Positions 1 through 8,984 of a stretch of 24,863 nucleotides of DNA are shown in pieces. The position numbers and the translations under genes are program-made. The notes beneath the pieces are model-generated. The model was not told the DNA's origin, did not search any database, and worked only from the letters and a program-made list of their open reading frames with translations. Source of the DNA: a virus. The stretch covers positions 1 to 24,863 of the IMG/VR virus record IMGVR_UViG_3300030099_002872; one strand, 5' to 3'. The first letter of the stretch is position 1. Each line of letters begins with the position of its first letter.

Positions 1-1431
1 ATCATTTGCAGCGAATAAAGCGTTATGTGAATTCCAATATGGCTGAGTAGATGAAGGATGATTCTCTCTAAACATTCCTATTCGTGGTGAACCCAAATCT
101 GCTTGACCTGCTAACGATCTGCCTAGACTACTAAGCATCATTTGGTCGGAAGGAACAATCATTCTACCTCCAGCACCCTTTACTTCACTCGGATGTAAAA
201 AGTGTAGATTTGATGAATGACTCCAATTTGCTCTACGTCTTTCAAAGAAGTCAGCATCATTGAAGGATGATGATAATGTTTCACTTAATGGATGACCACG
301 ATTTGCATTGATAAATGAAGGAAAATGACTCCCCCCATCGGTTGAATATTGCATCAGTAAAGAGTTAGATTGATTGAACAAAGTGTCATCTAACCATCCT
401 CCGTCAAATATTTTCGGATAACTTTGTTTCAACATATCATGTAGTGATTTTGAATCTCTACCTACTCCCCCCCAAGGCTGAAACAAATCCCACCACTGAT
501 AGGTGTGACTTGGAACTATACCAGATGTATCATTGATGTAGGGGCTTACATAATGTAAGTCTGCACTTACACTTTCACTTTTCACAAAATCCGACATTGG
601 CATAGGAGGGACAACTGGTCCATGCCTATCACTCGCTCTTTGCCACCATTGTAAAATTGGTATCATTCTACCTCGAAATGAACGCATTGCTCTACCAAAA
701 GATAACCCTGCTTTTTCTTGCATTTTGTTTTGCAGAACTTTAGCATCAGGAGAAAGAACTCCATCAGTTTGAGCCATATCCCTTAGTATATCTAAGAAAT
801 GCTGCCTTTGGTCTGGTGTTTGATATTCTAAACCAAAAAGATACGGTAAAAGTCCAAGTGATTTACTCCACTCTTGTTTTTTACCCGCCCTATATTCCTC
901 ATCTGTTTTCATTCTATATCGATTCCTATCTCTAGTCATCAAATCAAACATTGATTCTTTTGGGTCGCCATATACATCTCTATCATAATTGATAGTTCTT
1001 TCACGCTCGGACATTTCTTTCAATAAGTCCATTACCTGCTCTAAATGACTCGCATAAGCAGGATCGCCCCATGAAGCACCATGTAAAAGAGGGCAACTAT
1101 TACTATCAAAGCCAAAAGGATGATGATTGCCAAATTGATTATCGGGGCTAGTAACCATCCAATCGTTCAAAGGACTGTTTGAAATTTTTGTATGCCCTGC
1201 CATGAAATCTTTGTAATCGGGAATCTGCATAGATGCAACAGACATGGGTGCAGATAAATCTGTCATTCTATATTCTGGCATTTGAGGGGCCATGCCCATC
1301 ATTGTAGCCATGTCCTCTTTACTGATGTTTTCTTTATCTACTGCTTCTACAAACTTAGAGTAGTCGTAATCCGATGCTTTATGGATTGCTATTATTGCAT
1401 CAGTTCTCAAACGGTCTAAATCCGTAGTCAT
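1..1431 (-). CDS. Unknown large protein, C-terminus cut by window edge
   Basis: Reading the minus strand from the ATG at 1431 gives 477 codons with no stop before base 1, so this is a real gene missing its 3' end. The start is supported by AGGGGTGA five bases upstream of the ATG, and it begins 11 bases after the stop of the EF-hand protein gene, so it belongs to the same operon. The protein is rich in Trp, His, Met and Ser, with paired Trp in the middle and a Gly/Trp-rich stretch around residues 335-350. I see no transmembrane helix, signal peptide or catalytic motif. Its position downstream of the portal suggests a virion or assembly protein. A major capsid protein is possible by position but the sequence gives no support for it. 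The family is not recognised. Confidence 0.8.
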   Translation of the reverse strand, partial: MTTDLDRLRTDAIIAIHKASDYDYSKFVEAVDKENISKEDMATMMGMAPQMPEYRMTDLSAPMSVASMQIPDYKDFMAGHTKISNSPLNDWMVTSPDNQFGNHHPFGFDSNSCPLLHGASWGDPAYASHLEQVMDLLKEMSERERTINYDRDVYGDPKESMFDLMTRDRNRYRMKTDEEYRAGKKQEWSKSLGLLPYLFGLEYQTPDQRQHFLDILRDMAQTDGVLSPDAKVLQNKMQEKAGLSFGRAMRSFRGRMIPILQWWQRASDRHGPVVPPMPMSDFVKSESVSADLHYVSPYINDTSGIVPSHTYQWWDLFQPWGGVGRDSKSLHDMLKQSYPKIFDGGWLDDTLFNQSNSLLMQYSTDGGSHFPSFINANRGHPLSETLSSSFNDADFFERRRANWSHSSNLHFLHPSEVKGAGGRMIVPSDQMMLSSLGRSLAGQADLGSPRIGMFRENHPSSTQPYWNSHNALFAAND

Positions 1432-1442
1432 TTATTCACCCC

Positions 1443-2300
1443 TTAATTACAGGCGGGGCATCCATCTTGACTTTTATTTCCTCCACCACCAGTCCCAACA
1501 CACTCATGACATTCGGTATTCTTATCCAATTTTTTTCTAACTTGTTTCAAGAGGCTTTCAATTTCACCAATTATACCTTGATTATTGCCTCCGAATTGTT
1601 TTGTTAGTTGGTTTAGTTTTTGTTCTACCGAATCTACATTTGGTGTTGCTCTAGTGCCGCCTTTGTCATTGTAGTGCATGTGCAGACCTGTTCCATCAGG
1701 GCCATAACCTGTTTTAGCAAAAGCAAACATATCTGCATTTTCACTTATGATTGATTTTTTTGGTCCATCATTCATATCAGGAAACATACCTTGAGTGGTG
1801 AATCCTCTTGCTCTTACCTTTTCTCCACCATCTACATTGTAAAACTCAGGATAAGAGTCAGTGACACTAGGTTCTTGTTGAGCCTTGATAATTCCCATCT
1901 CTATAAGAATTTCAGTAGTCTTGTCTATTTTTTTAGAGACTTTACCACATTCTCTATCGCACTGTTCCTTTTGTTTGGGAGTGCATTCGGAATAATTACG
2001 GCCAAAGTGCTTTTGACAATACTCATTCTTTTCACTCATATCCGCTTTACCGATTTTATTCTTATCACCCTTTGGAGTTGGCAATTCGGGTGCAGGTCTA
2101 TTTCCTCTATCGGATTTGTAACCTCGCTTTGCCATAGATGCTTCGATTGCTTTTCCACGTTTCTTTTCATAGGGCGATAATTTACCATCTTTGTTAAGGT
2201 CTGCCTTTTTCTTGTTTTTGACTTCTTTCAATAAAGCCTCAACTTCTTGTAATAGTAATCCCTCTTGGGTCTGTTCTCTTGGATTAAACCATTGTGCCAT
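1443..2300 (-). CDS. EF-hand and Cys-rich protein
   Basis: A 285-residue protein. Near the N-terminus, after a short helix, is a textbook EF-hand calcium loop at residues 34-45 (D-x-N-x-D-G-x-L-S-x-x-E), followed by a basic helix. Two Cys clusters follow: C95/C106/C114/C118, and a C-terminal pair of CxxC motifs (C264/C267 and C281/C284). The first of these reads CHECVGTG, like one DnaJ zinc-centre repeat. The start chosen is the ATG at 2300, which overlaps the upstream stop (TAATG) and has AGGTGA eight bases before it. The in-frame ATG at 2333 lies inside the upstream gene. Calcium and zinc binding are inferred from the motifs. The role is unknown; its place in the portal operon suggests a virion component. 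Confidence 0.75.
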   Translation of the reverse strand: MAQWFNPREQTQEGLLLQEVEALLKEVKNKKKADLNKDGKLSPYEKKRGKAIEASMAKRGYKSDRGNRPAPELPTPKGDKNKIGKADMSEKNEYCQKHFGRNYSECTPKQKEQCDRECGKVSKKIDKTTEILIEMGIIKAQQEPSVTDSYPEFYNVDGGEKVRARGFTTQGMFPDMNDGPKKSIISENADMFAFAKTGYGPDGTGLHMHYNDKGGTRATPNVDSVEQKLNQLTKQFGGNNQGIIGEIESLLKQVRKKLDKNTECHECVGTGGGGNKSQDGCPACN

Positions 2301-2629
2301 TATGCCTTCACCTGCCGTTCTGCTTCCTTCCACTCTTCTAATACTTCATCCCTTGATTTTAGAAATAAATCTCCGCTACCTGTAAATGGTCCGGACATTA
2401 CATTAGAGGGGGTTTCTCTTTGTAGAGGGTCGAATGTTTCATCTGCATGAGGGGTTGTGAATTTATGCCATCCATTCTTTTTCATAAGAAGTTCAGGATC
2501 TGTCATTGCTTTCTTCAAAGAATGATTTTCACTCTCTAGTGCTTGCATTCTCTCATTTAATTGGCGAACTTCACCAATCAATTCTTTGAGTATATCAATT
2601 TGAGTTTGAGTATTTTCTTCATCGGACAT
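2300..2629 (-). CDS. Small coiled-coil protein, unknown
   Basis: A 109-residue protein not recognised as any family. Residues 8-42 form a likely coiled coil with heptad-spaced Ile, Leu and Met. The middle is His/Thr/Pro-rich, and the C-terminal 25 residues are a charged helix. It begins one base after the stop of the preceding gene and its stop overlaps the start of the EF-hand protein, so all three are probably translated together. A tail-chaperone, scaffold or head-completion role would fit the position, but nothing in the sequence decides this. Confidence 0.7.
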   Translation of the reverse strand: MSDEENTQTQIDILKELIGEVRQLNERMQALESENHSLKKAMTDPELLMKKNGWHKFTTPHADETFDPLQRETPSNVMSGPFTGSGDLFLKSRDEVLEEWKEAERQVKA

Positions 2630-2630
2630 T

Positions 2631-3050
2631 TCACATTCCTCCTTGCATTCCCCCGCCCATAGGGTTCATTGGAGGTTGTTGTTCCATTGAAGCCGCCATA
2701 GGGTCATTGGGTTGAACTGGTGCTAACGGTTGCATTTGTGCAACTGAAGCATGTGCCTCTCTAATCATTGAAATATCCTCAGTTAGAGATAACAACTTTT
2801 GCCTCAAGGCTTCTACATTTTTTTGTAGTGCTATTGTAGCCTGGGATTCAACATTAGTGCTTCTTGCTTGTGACATAATTTGATTCATTTCTCCGCATTG
2901 AGCCGCTAATTGCTGTATTCCTGTATCAATATCGTTAATCAATTGTGCTGCTGGTGCAGTAGATACGGATGTTACTGGATTTTGTTTTGTAAATATATCA
3001 TGGATATGCCACCCGCTTTGAATGTTTTTTGTATATCCATTTTGCCACAT
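2631..3050 (-). CDS. Small helical protein with Met/Gln/Gly/Pro-rich tail
   Basis: About 139 residues, family unknown. Residues about 35-105 are helical and coiled-coil-like (Gln, Ala, Leu, Met-rich). The last 35 residues are low-complexity Met/Pro/Gln/Gly, ending in GGGMQGGM. I place the start at the ATG at 3050, preceded by GGTGGTG five bases upstream. A GTG at 3056, overlapping the previous stop, would add two residues. The composition resembles small scaffold-like or decoration proteins of tailed viruses, but this is inference from position and composition only. Confidence 0.68.
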   Translation of the reverse strand: MWQNGYTKNIQSGWHIHDIFTKQNPVTSVSTAPAAQLINDIDTGIQQLAAQCGEMNQIMSQARSTNVESQATIALQKNVEALRQKLLSLTEDISMIREAHASVAQMQPLAPVQPNDPMAASMEQQPPMNPMGGGMQGGM

Positions 3051-3052
3051 CT

Positions 3053-3391
3053 TCACACCACCCTATGAGGGGTGTAGAAGTTAGTGCTTCTACCGTGACG
3101 ACTAACACCTAAAGCAACTGCATTTTCAGTTCCGTTGTAATCCGAAGCGGTGTTATCATATTGTGGTATTACACCTGCAAATCGGTCTGCTACTGGGCTT
3201 CTATTCATTGATTTTTGAAGTTGGTCGTGTAAATGTAAATCGGATTTTAACATACTCAAAGCATTTTCAGCATTCAATATTTGATGTGCTATACTTTCGG
3301 TATCATTTTCTTTGATTGCTTTTTGAATTGCTTCTATTGCGGCTAGTGCTTTTCTAGCCATTGGATCCATCTTTTCGATAATATCAAACAT
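3053..3391 (-). CDS. Small helical protein downstream of portal
   Basis: A 112-residue protein. Residues 1-75 are predicted from composition to be two or three helices (Ala, Ile, Leu, Lys, Glu); the rest is polar with several Asn, Tyr and Arg. The ATG at 3391 is preceded by AAGGGTGA with a normal spacing. A 47-base gap separates it from the portal stop, the longest gap in this half of the window, so a minor internal promoter is possible. No family recognised. Its slot just after the portal is where head assembly or scaffold genes usually lie. Confidence 0.7.
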   Translation of the reverse strand: MFDIIEKMDPMARKALAAIEAIQKAIKENDTESIAHQILNAENALSMLKSDLHLHDQLQKSMNRSPVADRFAGVIPQYDNTASDYNGTENAVALGVSRHGRSTNFYTPHRVV

Positions 3392-3438
3392 CTTCGCTCA
3401 CCCTTCGCATAACTTTCTCTATTATTACTATACCGCCA

Positions 3439-5223
3439 TTATTGGTCTAATCCTTTGCGTTTTTCCTGTTCTTTGATTTTACTATCAATGATTTTTTCAG
3501 TTGGAGATTTCAAACTTCTTTTATCTGTTTTAGAAGATGCACCAGTAGGAGTTCCTTCGACTCTATCAATCATCGTAGGACTTTTGCCGCCGCTAGTTCT
3601 AGTATTCTTACTTTGAGTCCTCAATGGAGGCAAGTCTGTTCCAGATGTAGTGGCTACTGCATCATCAAGTGGAGTAGACCCTCTACTTGAATCAAACTTT
3701 GTCCTCTTGAACATCATGTTAGGGTCATTAAATATGTCCTCATCTCCTTTTTGAACCTGCTGTCCTCCTTGTTGAGCCATAGCCGCTTGTTGTTGTGCTT
3801 GGGCTATTTCCTCTTGACTAGGTTGTTTGAAATCAAAGTGCAATATCTTGTCATCAATACCATCTCTTAGGGTTGCTTCATAACCTGCTTGCTTCATTTG
3901 CATCATATTTCTAATAGCCATTTCATCTCTTCGCAAGTGCATGATTTCATCTTCCTCTTCATGCGGGTTGAGAACTAAATCCCATTCAGTAATCTCAAAG
4001 GCTGAAACAATTTGAGGGAATAAAATACGATTGTAAATTGACTGTGCATAGGCTACTGCCCTGTTACTAACAACTATTTGCATACCCTCATTGTTTAGAC
4101 CTCCACCCGAAACGTCATTCATGAATACATTTGATACGCCAAAGAACGCTGCTATGCGTTGTCTAATATCATCTTTTATTGGGATATACTGCAACTCTTC
4201 TAATGTGTCCATCATACGCACATATTCAAGACCGCCTCTACCTGATTCTGTTTCTACACCGATAGTCGGTATGTATGATGGGTCACGCTCAAGATGCTCT
4301 TGTATATTTCTTGCAGTTCGCTCTACTGTCTCCATATTGGATGACTTGATTACCATGACCCCTCTTGGCATACGCTTCTTTTGATAGGCAGAATAAACAT
4401 AATTATCCATAGCAATAAGAGTATTGACTTGCCTCCACATTGTAGCAACTGGTGAGCGACCATACAGTTTCGACGGCGACCACTTGCTAATGTGTAAGAC
4501 TTCACCCTCAGTATATACTTGGCCTTTGCCAACACCTGCCAAATTCATGTAATGAATAGGAACTACCGGCATTCCAGTTACAGGGCATTTATCTTTTGGG
4601 TCACTGGTTCTAAAGGTTCTATCAACTAAACTCGTATATTGACTACCTCCACGCACCCCTCTCTTATCAGCGAGTATTCTCATAAAAATTGGGTCGGCTC
4701 TTGTGATTTCTTTTACACGATAAAACATAATCTGTTTGGTATCAGGGTCTACAAAGTATTCTTTTGTGAGGATTAAATATGCGTCATCAACAATGTTCAA
4801 ATCCATCTCTATTTCTCTCATTACTTCAACAAAAGACTGAAGCATACCGTTCTTTTCGTTTAGCAACATTTCGGCATATTCTAGTTGGCTTTTGTCTGCT
4901 TTTCGGACTTCACCGCCACATTTCTTACAGGTTTCGACTTCTTGATGATATACTTCATCACAATCAACACACTTTACAACAAACTTTGGTTTCCAACCAT
5001 ATCCTTTTCTAAAGGTTTCAACAGACAAGTGGTTTAGAATGGATCTCAAGACCAAACACTCAAAGGTTGCTGCATACAAAGCGGGTATGGTTATTCCTTG
5101 AAGTAAAGGTGGCTCTTGAATACCAGATTGAAACAATGGCATAGTTGGCATTGGAGTAGTATGCCTTTCTAGGTCTATACCAATGGCTGAAAACAAACGT
5201 TCCATTCTTTCTTTATCAGCCAT
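3439..5223 (-). CDS. Portal protein with inserted zinc ribbon
   Basis: A 594-residue protein matching the general plan of phage portal proteins, the dodecameric ring through which DNA enters the head. The central part has the typical run around residues 240-290 (EVLHISKW, then LYGRSPVATMWRQV, then a long helix), followed by a segment (about 355-395) ending near the Gly-rich GGGLNNEG. Unusually, residues 85-102 hold a CxxC...CxxC zinc ribbon (C85, C88, C99, C102) within the N-terminal region. The last 130 residues are Gln-rich, then Ser/Thr/Lys-rich and probably disordered. The ATG at 5223 has AAGGAGG upstream, lying in the end of the preceding gene, which it overlaps by eight bases. Terminase lies two genes upstream, the usual head-gene order. 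Confidence 0.85.
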   Translation of the reverse strand: MADKERMERLFSAIGIDLERHTTPMPTMPLFQSGIQEPPLLQGITIPALYAATFECLVLRSILNHLSVETFRKGYGWKPKFVVKCVDCDEVYHQEVETCKKCGGEVRKADKSQLEYAEMLLNEKNGMLQSFVEVMREIEMDLNIVDDAYLILTKEYFVDPDTKQIMFYRVKEITRADPIFMRILADKRGVRGGSQYTSLVDRTFRTSDPKDKCPVTGMPVVPIHYMNLAGVGKGQVYTEGEVLHISKWSPSKLYGRSPVATMWRQVNTLIAMDNYVYSAYQKKRMPRGVMVIKSSNMETVERTARNIQEHLERDPSYIPTIGVETESGRGGLEYVRMMDTLEELQYIPIKDDIRQRIAAFFGVSNVFMNDVSGGGLNNEGMQIVVSNRAVAYAQSIYNRILFPQIVSAFEITEWDLVLNPHEEEDEIMHLRRDEMAIRNMMQMKQAGYEATLRDGIDDKILHFDFKQPSQEEIAQAQQQAAMAQQGGQQVQKGDEDIFNDPNMMFKRTKFDSSRGSTPLDDAVATTSGTDLPPLRTQSKNTRTSGGKSPTMIDRVEGTPTGASSKTDKRSLKSPTEKIIDSKIKEQEKRKGLDQ

Positions 5224-6502
5224 TTACAATATCCTCCTTCAAATCAACTATGTCTTTATCCGACATATTCCATGATTTTAACAGTTGGACTTGCTTTGTT
5301 CCTTTTGCCAAATCGTAAGTTAGACATTTTAATGCGTCATCATCATCTAACATAGCCAATTTTAATATCTTTAAATCTCCTATGTTGCCATGAGGTAATG
5401 CGTTTTCTATCGCTTTTGACACTGATATTTCACCTTCAATGACCAAACCTTTACCCTCCGCTATAACACCTGTGATGCCTAATTCATTATTCAAGGCTCT
5501 CGCATATTCTTTCTTGACATTTGACTCAAACGGCAATATTAATCTAGGAATTCCACGTGGACTTATTTCTATATTACCGCCCATTTCATACAGATTGTTA
5601 ATTAAAGCACCTGCGTCTTTGATGAAAATATTTGCCGTATCTAATCCATAAAACAGTGATTTTTGGTCGTGCTTTGAACCACTACCAGTAGAAATAATAT
5701 CGTAAAGAAATCCGTGTGATTTGATTAGTTTTGATATTCTAGCGGTGCTACCCTTTACTCCATGACTTTGTAATGATTGAGAATTCATAATTCCATAATT
5801 CTCTAAGACCTCATGGGTTTTTTCTAATATACGCATTTCGGGTGCGCTTAACCGTTCACCTTTGTTTATGCGACTAGACCAATTAGAGTAAGCGATTTCT
5901 TTTTGTTCATCGTCATTAGAATCTAGCCAATGTTTAACAAATCGTCTAAACGGTATTTCTAATGTGCTAACATTCTTTTGAAGCATGTTCCAATCAAAGT
6001 CAGTAAAGGGTATGATGTCTAATACACTTTCTGGAACACTGGGAAATGACTTTACTAAAGCCAATCTTTCAGCCTGTATTAGAGGTTCTATTAGGTCAAG
6101 CATTTCTATTTTATCTGCTTTGATTAATAAGTTAGAAATGTCTTGACTAGACATACCAAAATTATCTATAAACCAGTTTTTTGATATTGGGACTGGTGAT
6201 GTTCCGGTATCTACTTTTGTTCCTGGTTGGTTCTCTACGGTAGAACTTTCGGGAGAGTCCATGCCCTCTAATCCCGCATCATCTCTAGGACTACCAGTTG
6301 TATCTTTTTCTTTTTTAGAATCATTGGCTGCTTTTTGTTTGTCGGCAAGAAGTTTTCTTTCTTGAACAAGATTCTTTTGTTCGGCTTGATTTTGTTTAAT
6401 TTCGGCTTGAATGACCTTTTCATCAAGCAATTTTTTTAACACATCGTCTACGGATTCGACACCAGTTGTAGCACTAATTGTTATGTTTAGATTATCAAAC
6501 AT
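5216..6502 (-). CDS. Unknown protein between terminase and portal; possible LAGLIDADG-like fold
   Basis: A 428-residue protein. Residues 15-65 form a charged coiled coil, 66-105 are Ser/Thr/Gly/Asp-rich and probably disordered, and the remainder is globular. Residues about 295-375 follow the hydrophobic and glycine pattern of one LAGLIDADG half: a helix ending LYEMGGNIEIS, strands, then a helix and ELGITGVI, a short strand and a final helix. The acidic catalytic residue of that helix is replaced (YEMGG), so nuclease activity is doubtful. The similarity is read by eye and is weak. The start overlaps the terminase stop by eight bases and follows AGGGTGG. An adaptor or packaging role would fit the position. 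Confidence 0.7.
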   Translation of the reverse strand: MFDNLNITISATTGVESVDDVLKKLLDEKVIQAEIKQNQAEQKNLVQERKLLADKQKAANDSKKEKDTTGSPRDDAGLEGMDSPESSTVENQPGTKVDTGTSPVPISKNWFIDNFGMSSQDISNLLIKADKIEMLDLIEPLIQAERLALVKSFPSVPESVLDIIPFTDFDWNMLQKNVSTLEIPFRRFVKHWLDSNDDEQKEIAYSNWSSRINKGERLSAPEMRILEKTHEVLENYGIMNSQSLQSHGVKGSTARISKLIKSHGFLYDIISTGSGSKHDQKSLFYGLDTANIFIKDAGALINNLYEMGGNIEISPRGIPRLILPFESNVKKEYARALNNELGITGVIAEGKGLVIEGEISVSKAIENALPHGNIGDLKILKLAMLDDDDALKCLTYDLAKGTKQVQLLKSWNMSDKDIVDLKEDIVNG

Positions 6503-7931
6503 TCGCCCACCCTAACCTACTTTGCCATACATTAGCATCTAAAATAACAATATTATCCCTATATTCTTTTGTTGCTTGAACTGCTAATGCAAGAGCCATA
6601 ACCATGTCATCGTGACCGCCTAAACTCTCCATACGCCCATTATCTAGCATAGTAAAGGTGGATAATTCAGTTAATAAATTATTCATTAATCTTTTAGTGC
6701 CTCCCTCATCTTTGTAAGGGAGTGATAACTTACCCTGCTCAAACTGTAACTGAAGAGTGTGAATCAAAGCCTCCTTTTTCATTCTGCTCATATTGAATGG
6801 TTTGATTGGTAAATCACTTATCTCATTCAACACTTGGTTAAACGCCATAGCAAAATTGTTCGTTTCTAATTCTATGATAACAGGATTGAACCTTGCATTC
6901 AATTCTATTATCTTATCAATTTGAGAAGAGAAATCCATACCTTTCTCATGGTGAGTGTGTATGATGTGTTTGTTTTTATTTTCATCAACTGCTATTACCA
7001 TCATACAAGTATAGTCTGCTCTCCTATCTGCGGATATTGCAGGATCCCAACCAATGTAATAATTGTATGACTCTCCATCGTGAGGATAATATGAAAGCGA
7101 TAATTCCTCATCCTTCACTTTGTTTAGAACTTCTTCAGGGAATAAACTTGCTTCACTCGCTATCGGCTTACACAAATACTCTCTAGTAAATGCTATTGAT
7201 GTCATGTCATTCCTTCTTGCATTCAAAGCCTCTAAAGACCAACGCTCAGGGAACAACGGCTCGCCTGTTTGTTCATTTATGGCCGGATATTCACCTACTT
7301 TGTATGATTCTAATTTCTTCAATTCCGAATACAAATCAGTATATGAAAAAGGAGTGCCAACAATACATAATTGTGCAGTATGGTGTAACACTGGTAACAA
7401 TGCAGTATAGAACCATTGAGAGACATGCTTCAACTGAGTCTGTGCTTCACTCGACAATATATCGTCTAAAACTACAATTTGAGGGTGCGCCCCACGCACC
7501 GCTTTACCAACAGACATAGCAGTTATGGATGATTTGTTTGTGAACTTGAACTTCTGCTTTGCCCATCCTCTTTTTGGTTTCAAATGTTGTAGTGCAGGTA
7601 TTGTTTCAATCAATTCATTCATTTTTGCCATGTGGTCTATTGACTGATGTTGGCTATGTGAAAAGAATAACACTTCAGTTCCAGGGTTGTATGCCATTTT
7701 CCACAACAAATATACTCGGTAAAATACAGACTTACCATGATCGCGACTGGCTATTATGCAAGTTTTGTTATTGTTCTCGGACATATCAAACCATTCTTTG
7801 TGAAAGTCGGTCAATATCCAAGGATGTTTTTGGTCTATCTTACCACATATCTCTTCAAAAAAAAACTTGAAATCTCTACGACCCATTTCAAAATCAACAG
7901 ATGCCGTTAATTCATTTAAGCCACTAGACAT
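6495..7931 (-). CDS. terL: Terminase large subunit
   Basis: A 478-residue DNA-packaging motor: an N-terminal ATPase and a C-terminal RNase H-like nuclease that cuts concatemeric DNA. The ATPase has a Walker A of the terminase type around residue 62-68 (SRDHGKS), a Walker B with catalytic acid near 152-157 (IVVLDD), and a coupling motif near 192 (GTPFS). The nuclease domain shows GWDPAIS near residue 295 (first metal-binding Asp), IIELE near residue 350 (second acid) and GGHDDMVMA near 440 (third acids). All parts look intact. I choose the ATG at 7931, with GAGTGA five bases upstream; a GTG at 7940 would add three residues. It is followed by an unknown gene and then the portal. Confidence 0.95.
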   Translation of the reverse strand: MSSGLNELTASVDFEMGRRDFKFFFEEICGKIDQKHPWILTDFHKEWFDMSENNNKTCIIASRDHGKSVFYRVYLLWKMAYNPGTEVLFFSHSQHQSIDHMAKMNELIETIPALQHLKPKRGWAKQKFKFTNKSSITAMSVGKAVRGAHPQIVVLDDILSSEAQTQLKHVSQWFYTALLPVLHHTAQLCIVGTPFSYTDLYSELKKLESYKVGEYPAINEQTGEPLFPERWSLEALNARRNDMTSIAFTREYLCKPIASEASLFPEEVLNKVKDEELSLSYYPHDGESYNYYIGWDPAISADRRADYTCMMVIAVDENKNKHIIHTHHEKGMDFSSQIDKIIELNARFNPVIIELETNNFAMAFNQVLNEISDLPIKPFNMSRMKKEALIHTLQLQFEQGKLSLPYKDEGGTKRLMNNLLTELSTFTMLDNGRMESLGGHDDMVMALALAVQATKEYRDNIVILDANVWQSRLGWANV

Positions 7932-7945
7932 ATATATCACTCAAA

Positions 7946-8980
7946 TTATAATCCCATTGCTCTTTTTGCTTCATCATCGGAATTTCTTTTTGTTTTCTTT
8001 TTCTCAGTGGCCTTTTTAGGTTCTTCATTACCTGTTTTGTATTTATCTGGTAAAACATCGTAGAAGCCAGCATCTTTGATTCTATCCATGTTTTCTTTTA
8101 CCCATTCATCACGTGTATTTTTGTTTTGAATATTCTTTGTATATTCGGCATATTTCATTTTAGCATCGTCGGCTTTTGGCTTTGTCAATTCAACCGACCT
8201 AGTTTTTAGTGCTTTTTTACCTTCTTCCGATGCTGCTTTTGGTTTTTCAATTGGTGCGGGTTTAGTCTTGTTTGCACCCTTTTTAGCAGTTTTGGGGTCA
8301 ATAGCAGGTTTTATCTTGGGTTGTGTTTTCTTTTTCTCTTTATCAAAATATTCTACTGCATCTTTCATGTCTTTCGACTGTTGTAACCTCGCTTCTTTAC
8401 CTGCCTTTCTACCCTCTTGATTAAATTTGGTATATGATTGGTTTATGGCCCTATTAATTGCTTCCATCATAGCACTGTAACTGTCATCAAACGCTTTATC
8501 GTGTGCAGGGTCTTTTGGTTTAGCCATCTCTTTCATTTCATCTGCTTCAATAGGTCCGCCTGTGGTATCTTCATACATATCTTTAGGCGGTGGCAATTGC
8601 TTAGGCTTAGATGAAGTAAGGGAAGGCGAAGTGTTTTCTTTGAATGGATCGCGAACCTTATAAGGCAACATTCGGTTCTCGTCGGTTATTGGAGAGGATT
8701 GAGAACTAACTTCTTCAAATTCTGCATCTTCAGGCGGGGGAGGCGGTAATGAAGGCATAGTAGGAGTAGCCACTCTTGGGGCAGATACTACTTCTTGAGT
8801 AGCCGGTTCAGGTGTAGACTCATCATCACCATAACCTGTATAGAGTTTCATGTTTCTTTTTGCTGCATCAAAGCCCTGCAATGCCTTTTGCCTCTTACGA
8901 TCCATTGCGGCATTATAACCTGCTGATATTGTATCAAAGATACCTTTGTAGATTATATCCAATGCCTCTTCCCGACTCAT
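7946..8980 (-). CDS. Low-complexity Pro/Lys-rich protein upstream of terminase
   Basis: A 344-residue protein. The first 50 residues form helices (IIYKGIFDTISAGYNAAMDR). Residues 52-150 are Pro/Ser/Glu-rich with a run of six prolines, and residues 190-330 are Lys/Ala/Pro-rich, highly charged and probably disordered or extended helix. The ATG at 8980 is preceded by AAGGTGAT, which includes the stop of the upstream gene. No family recognised. Long disordered, charged proteins next to terminase are often scaffold or internal head proteins, but that is inference. Confidence 0.7.
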   Translation of the reverse strand: MSREEALDIIYKGIFDTISAGYNAAMDRKRQKALQGFDAAKRNMKLYTGYGDDESTPEPATQEVVSAPRVATPTMPSLPPPPPEDAEFEEVSSQSSPITDENRMLPYKVRDPFKENTSPSLTSSKPKQLPPPKDMYEDTTGGPIEADEMKEMAKPKDPAHDKAFDDSYSAMMEAINRAINQSYTKFNQEGRKAGKEARLQQSKDMKDAVEYFDKEKKKTQPKIKPAIDPKTAKKGANKTKPAPIEKPKAASEEGKKALKTRSVELTKPKADDAKMKYAEYTKNIQNKNTRDEWVKENMDRIKDAGFYDVLPDKYKTGNEEPKKATEKKKTKRNSDDEAKRAMGL

Positions 8981-8984
8981 CTTA

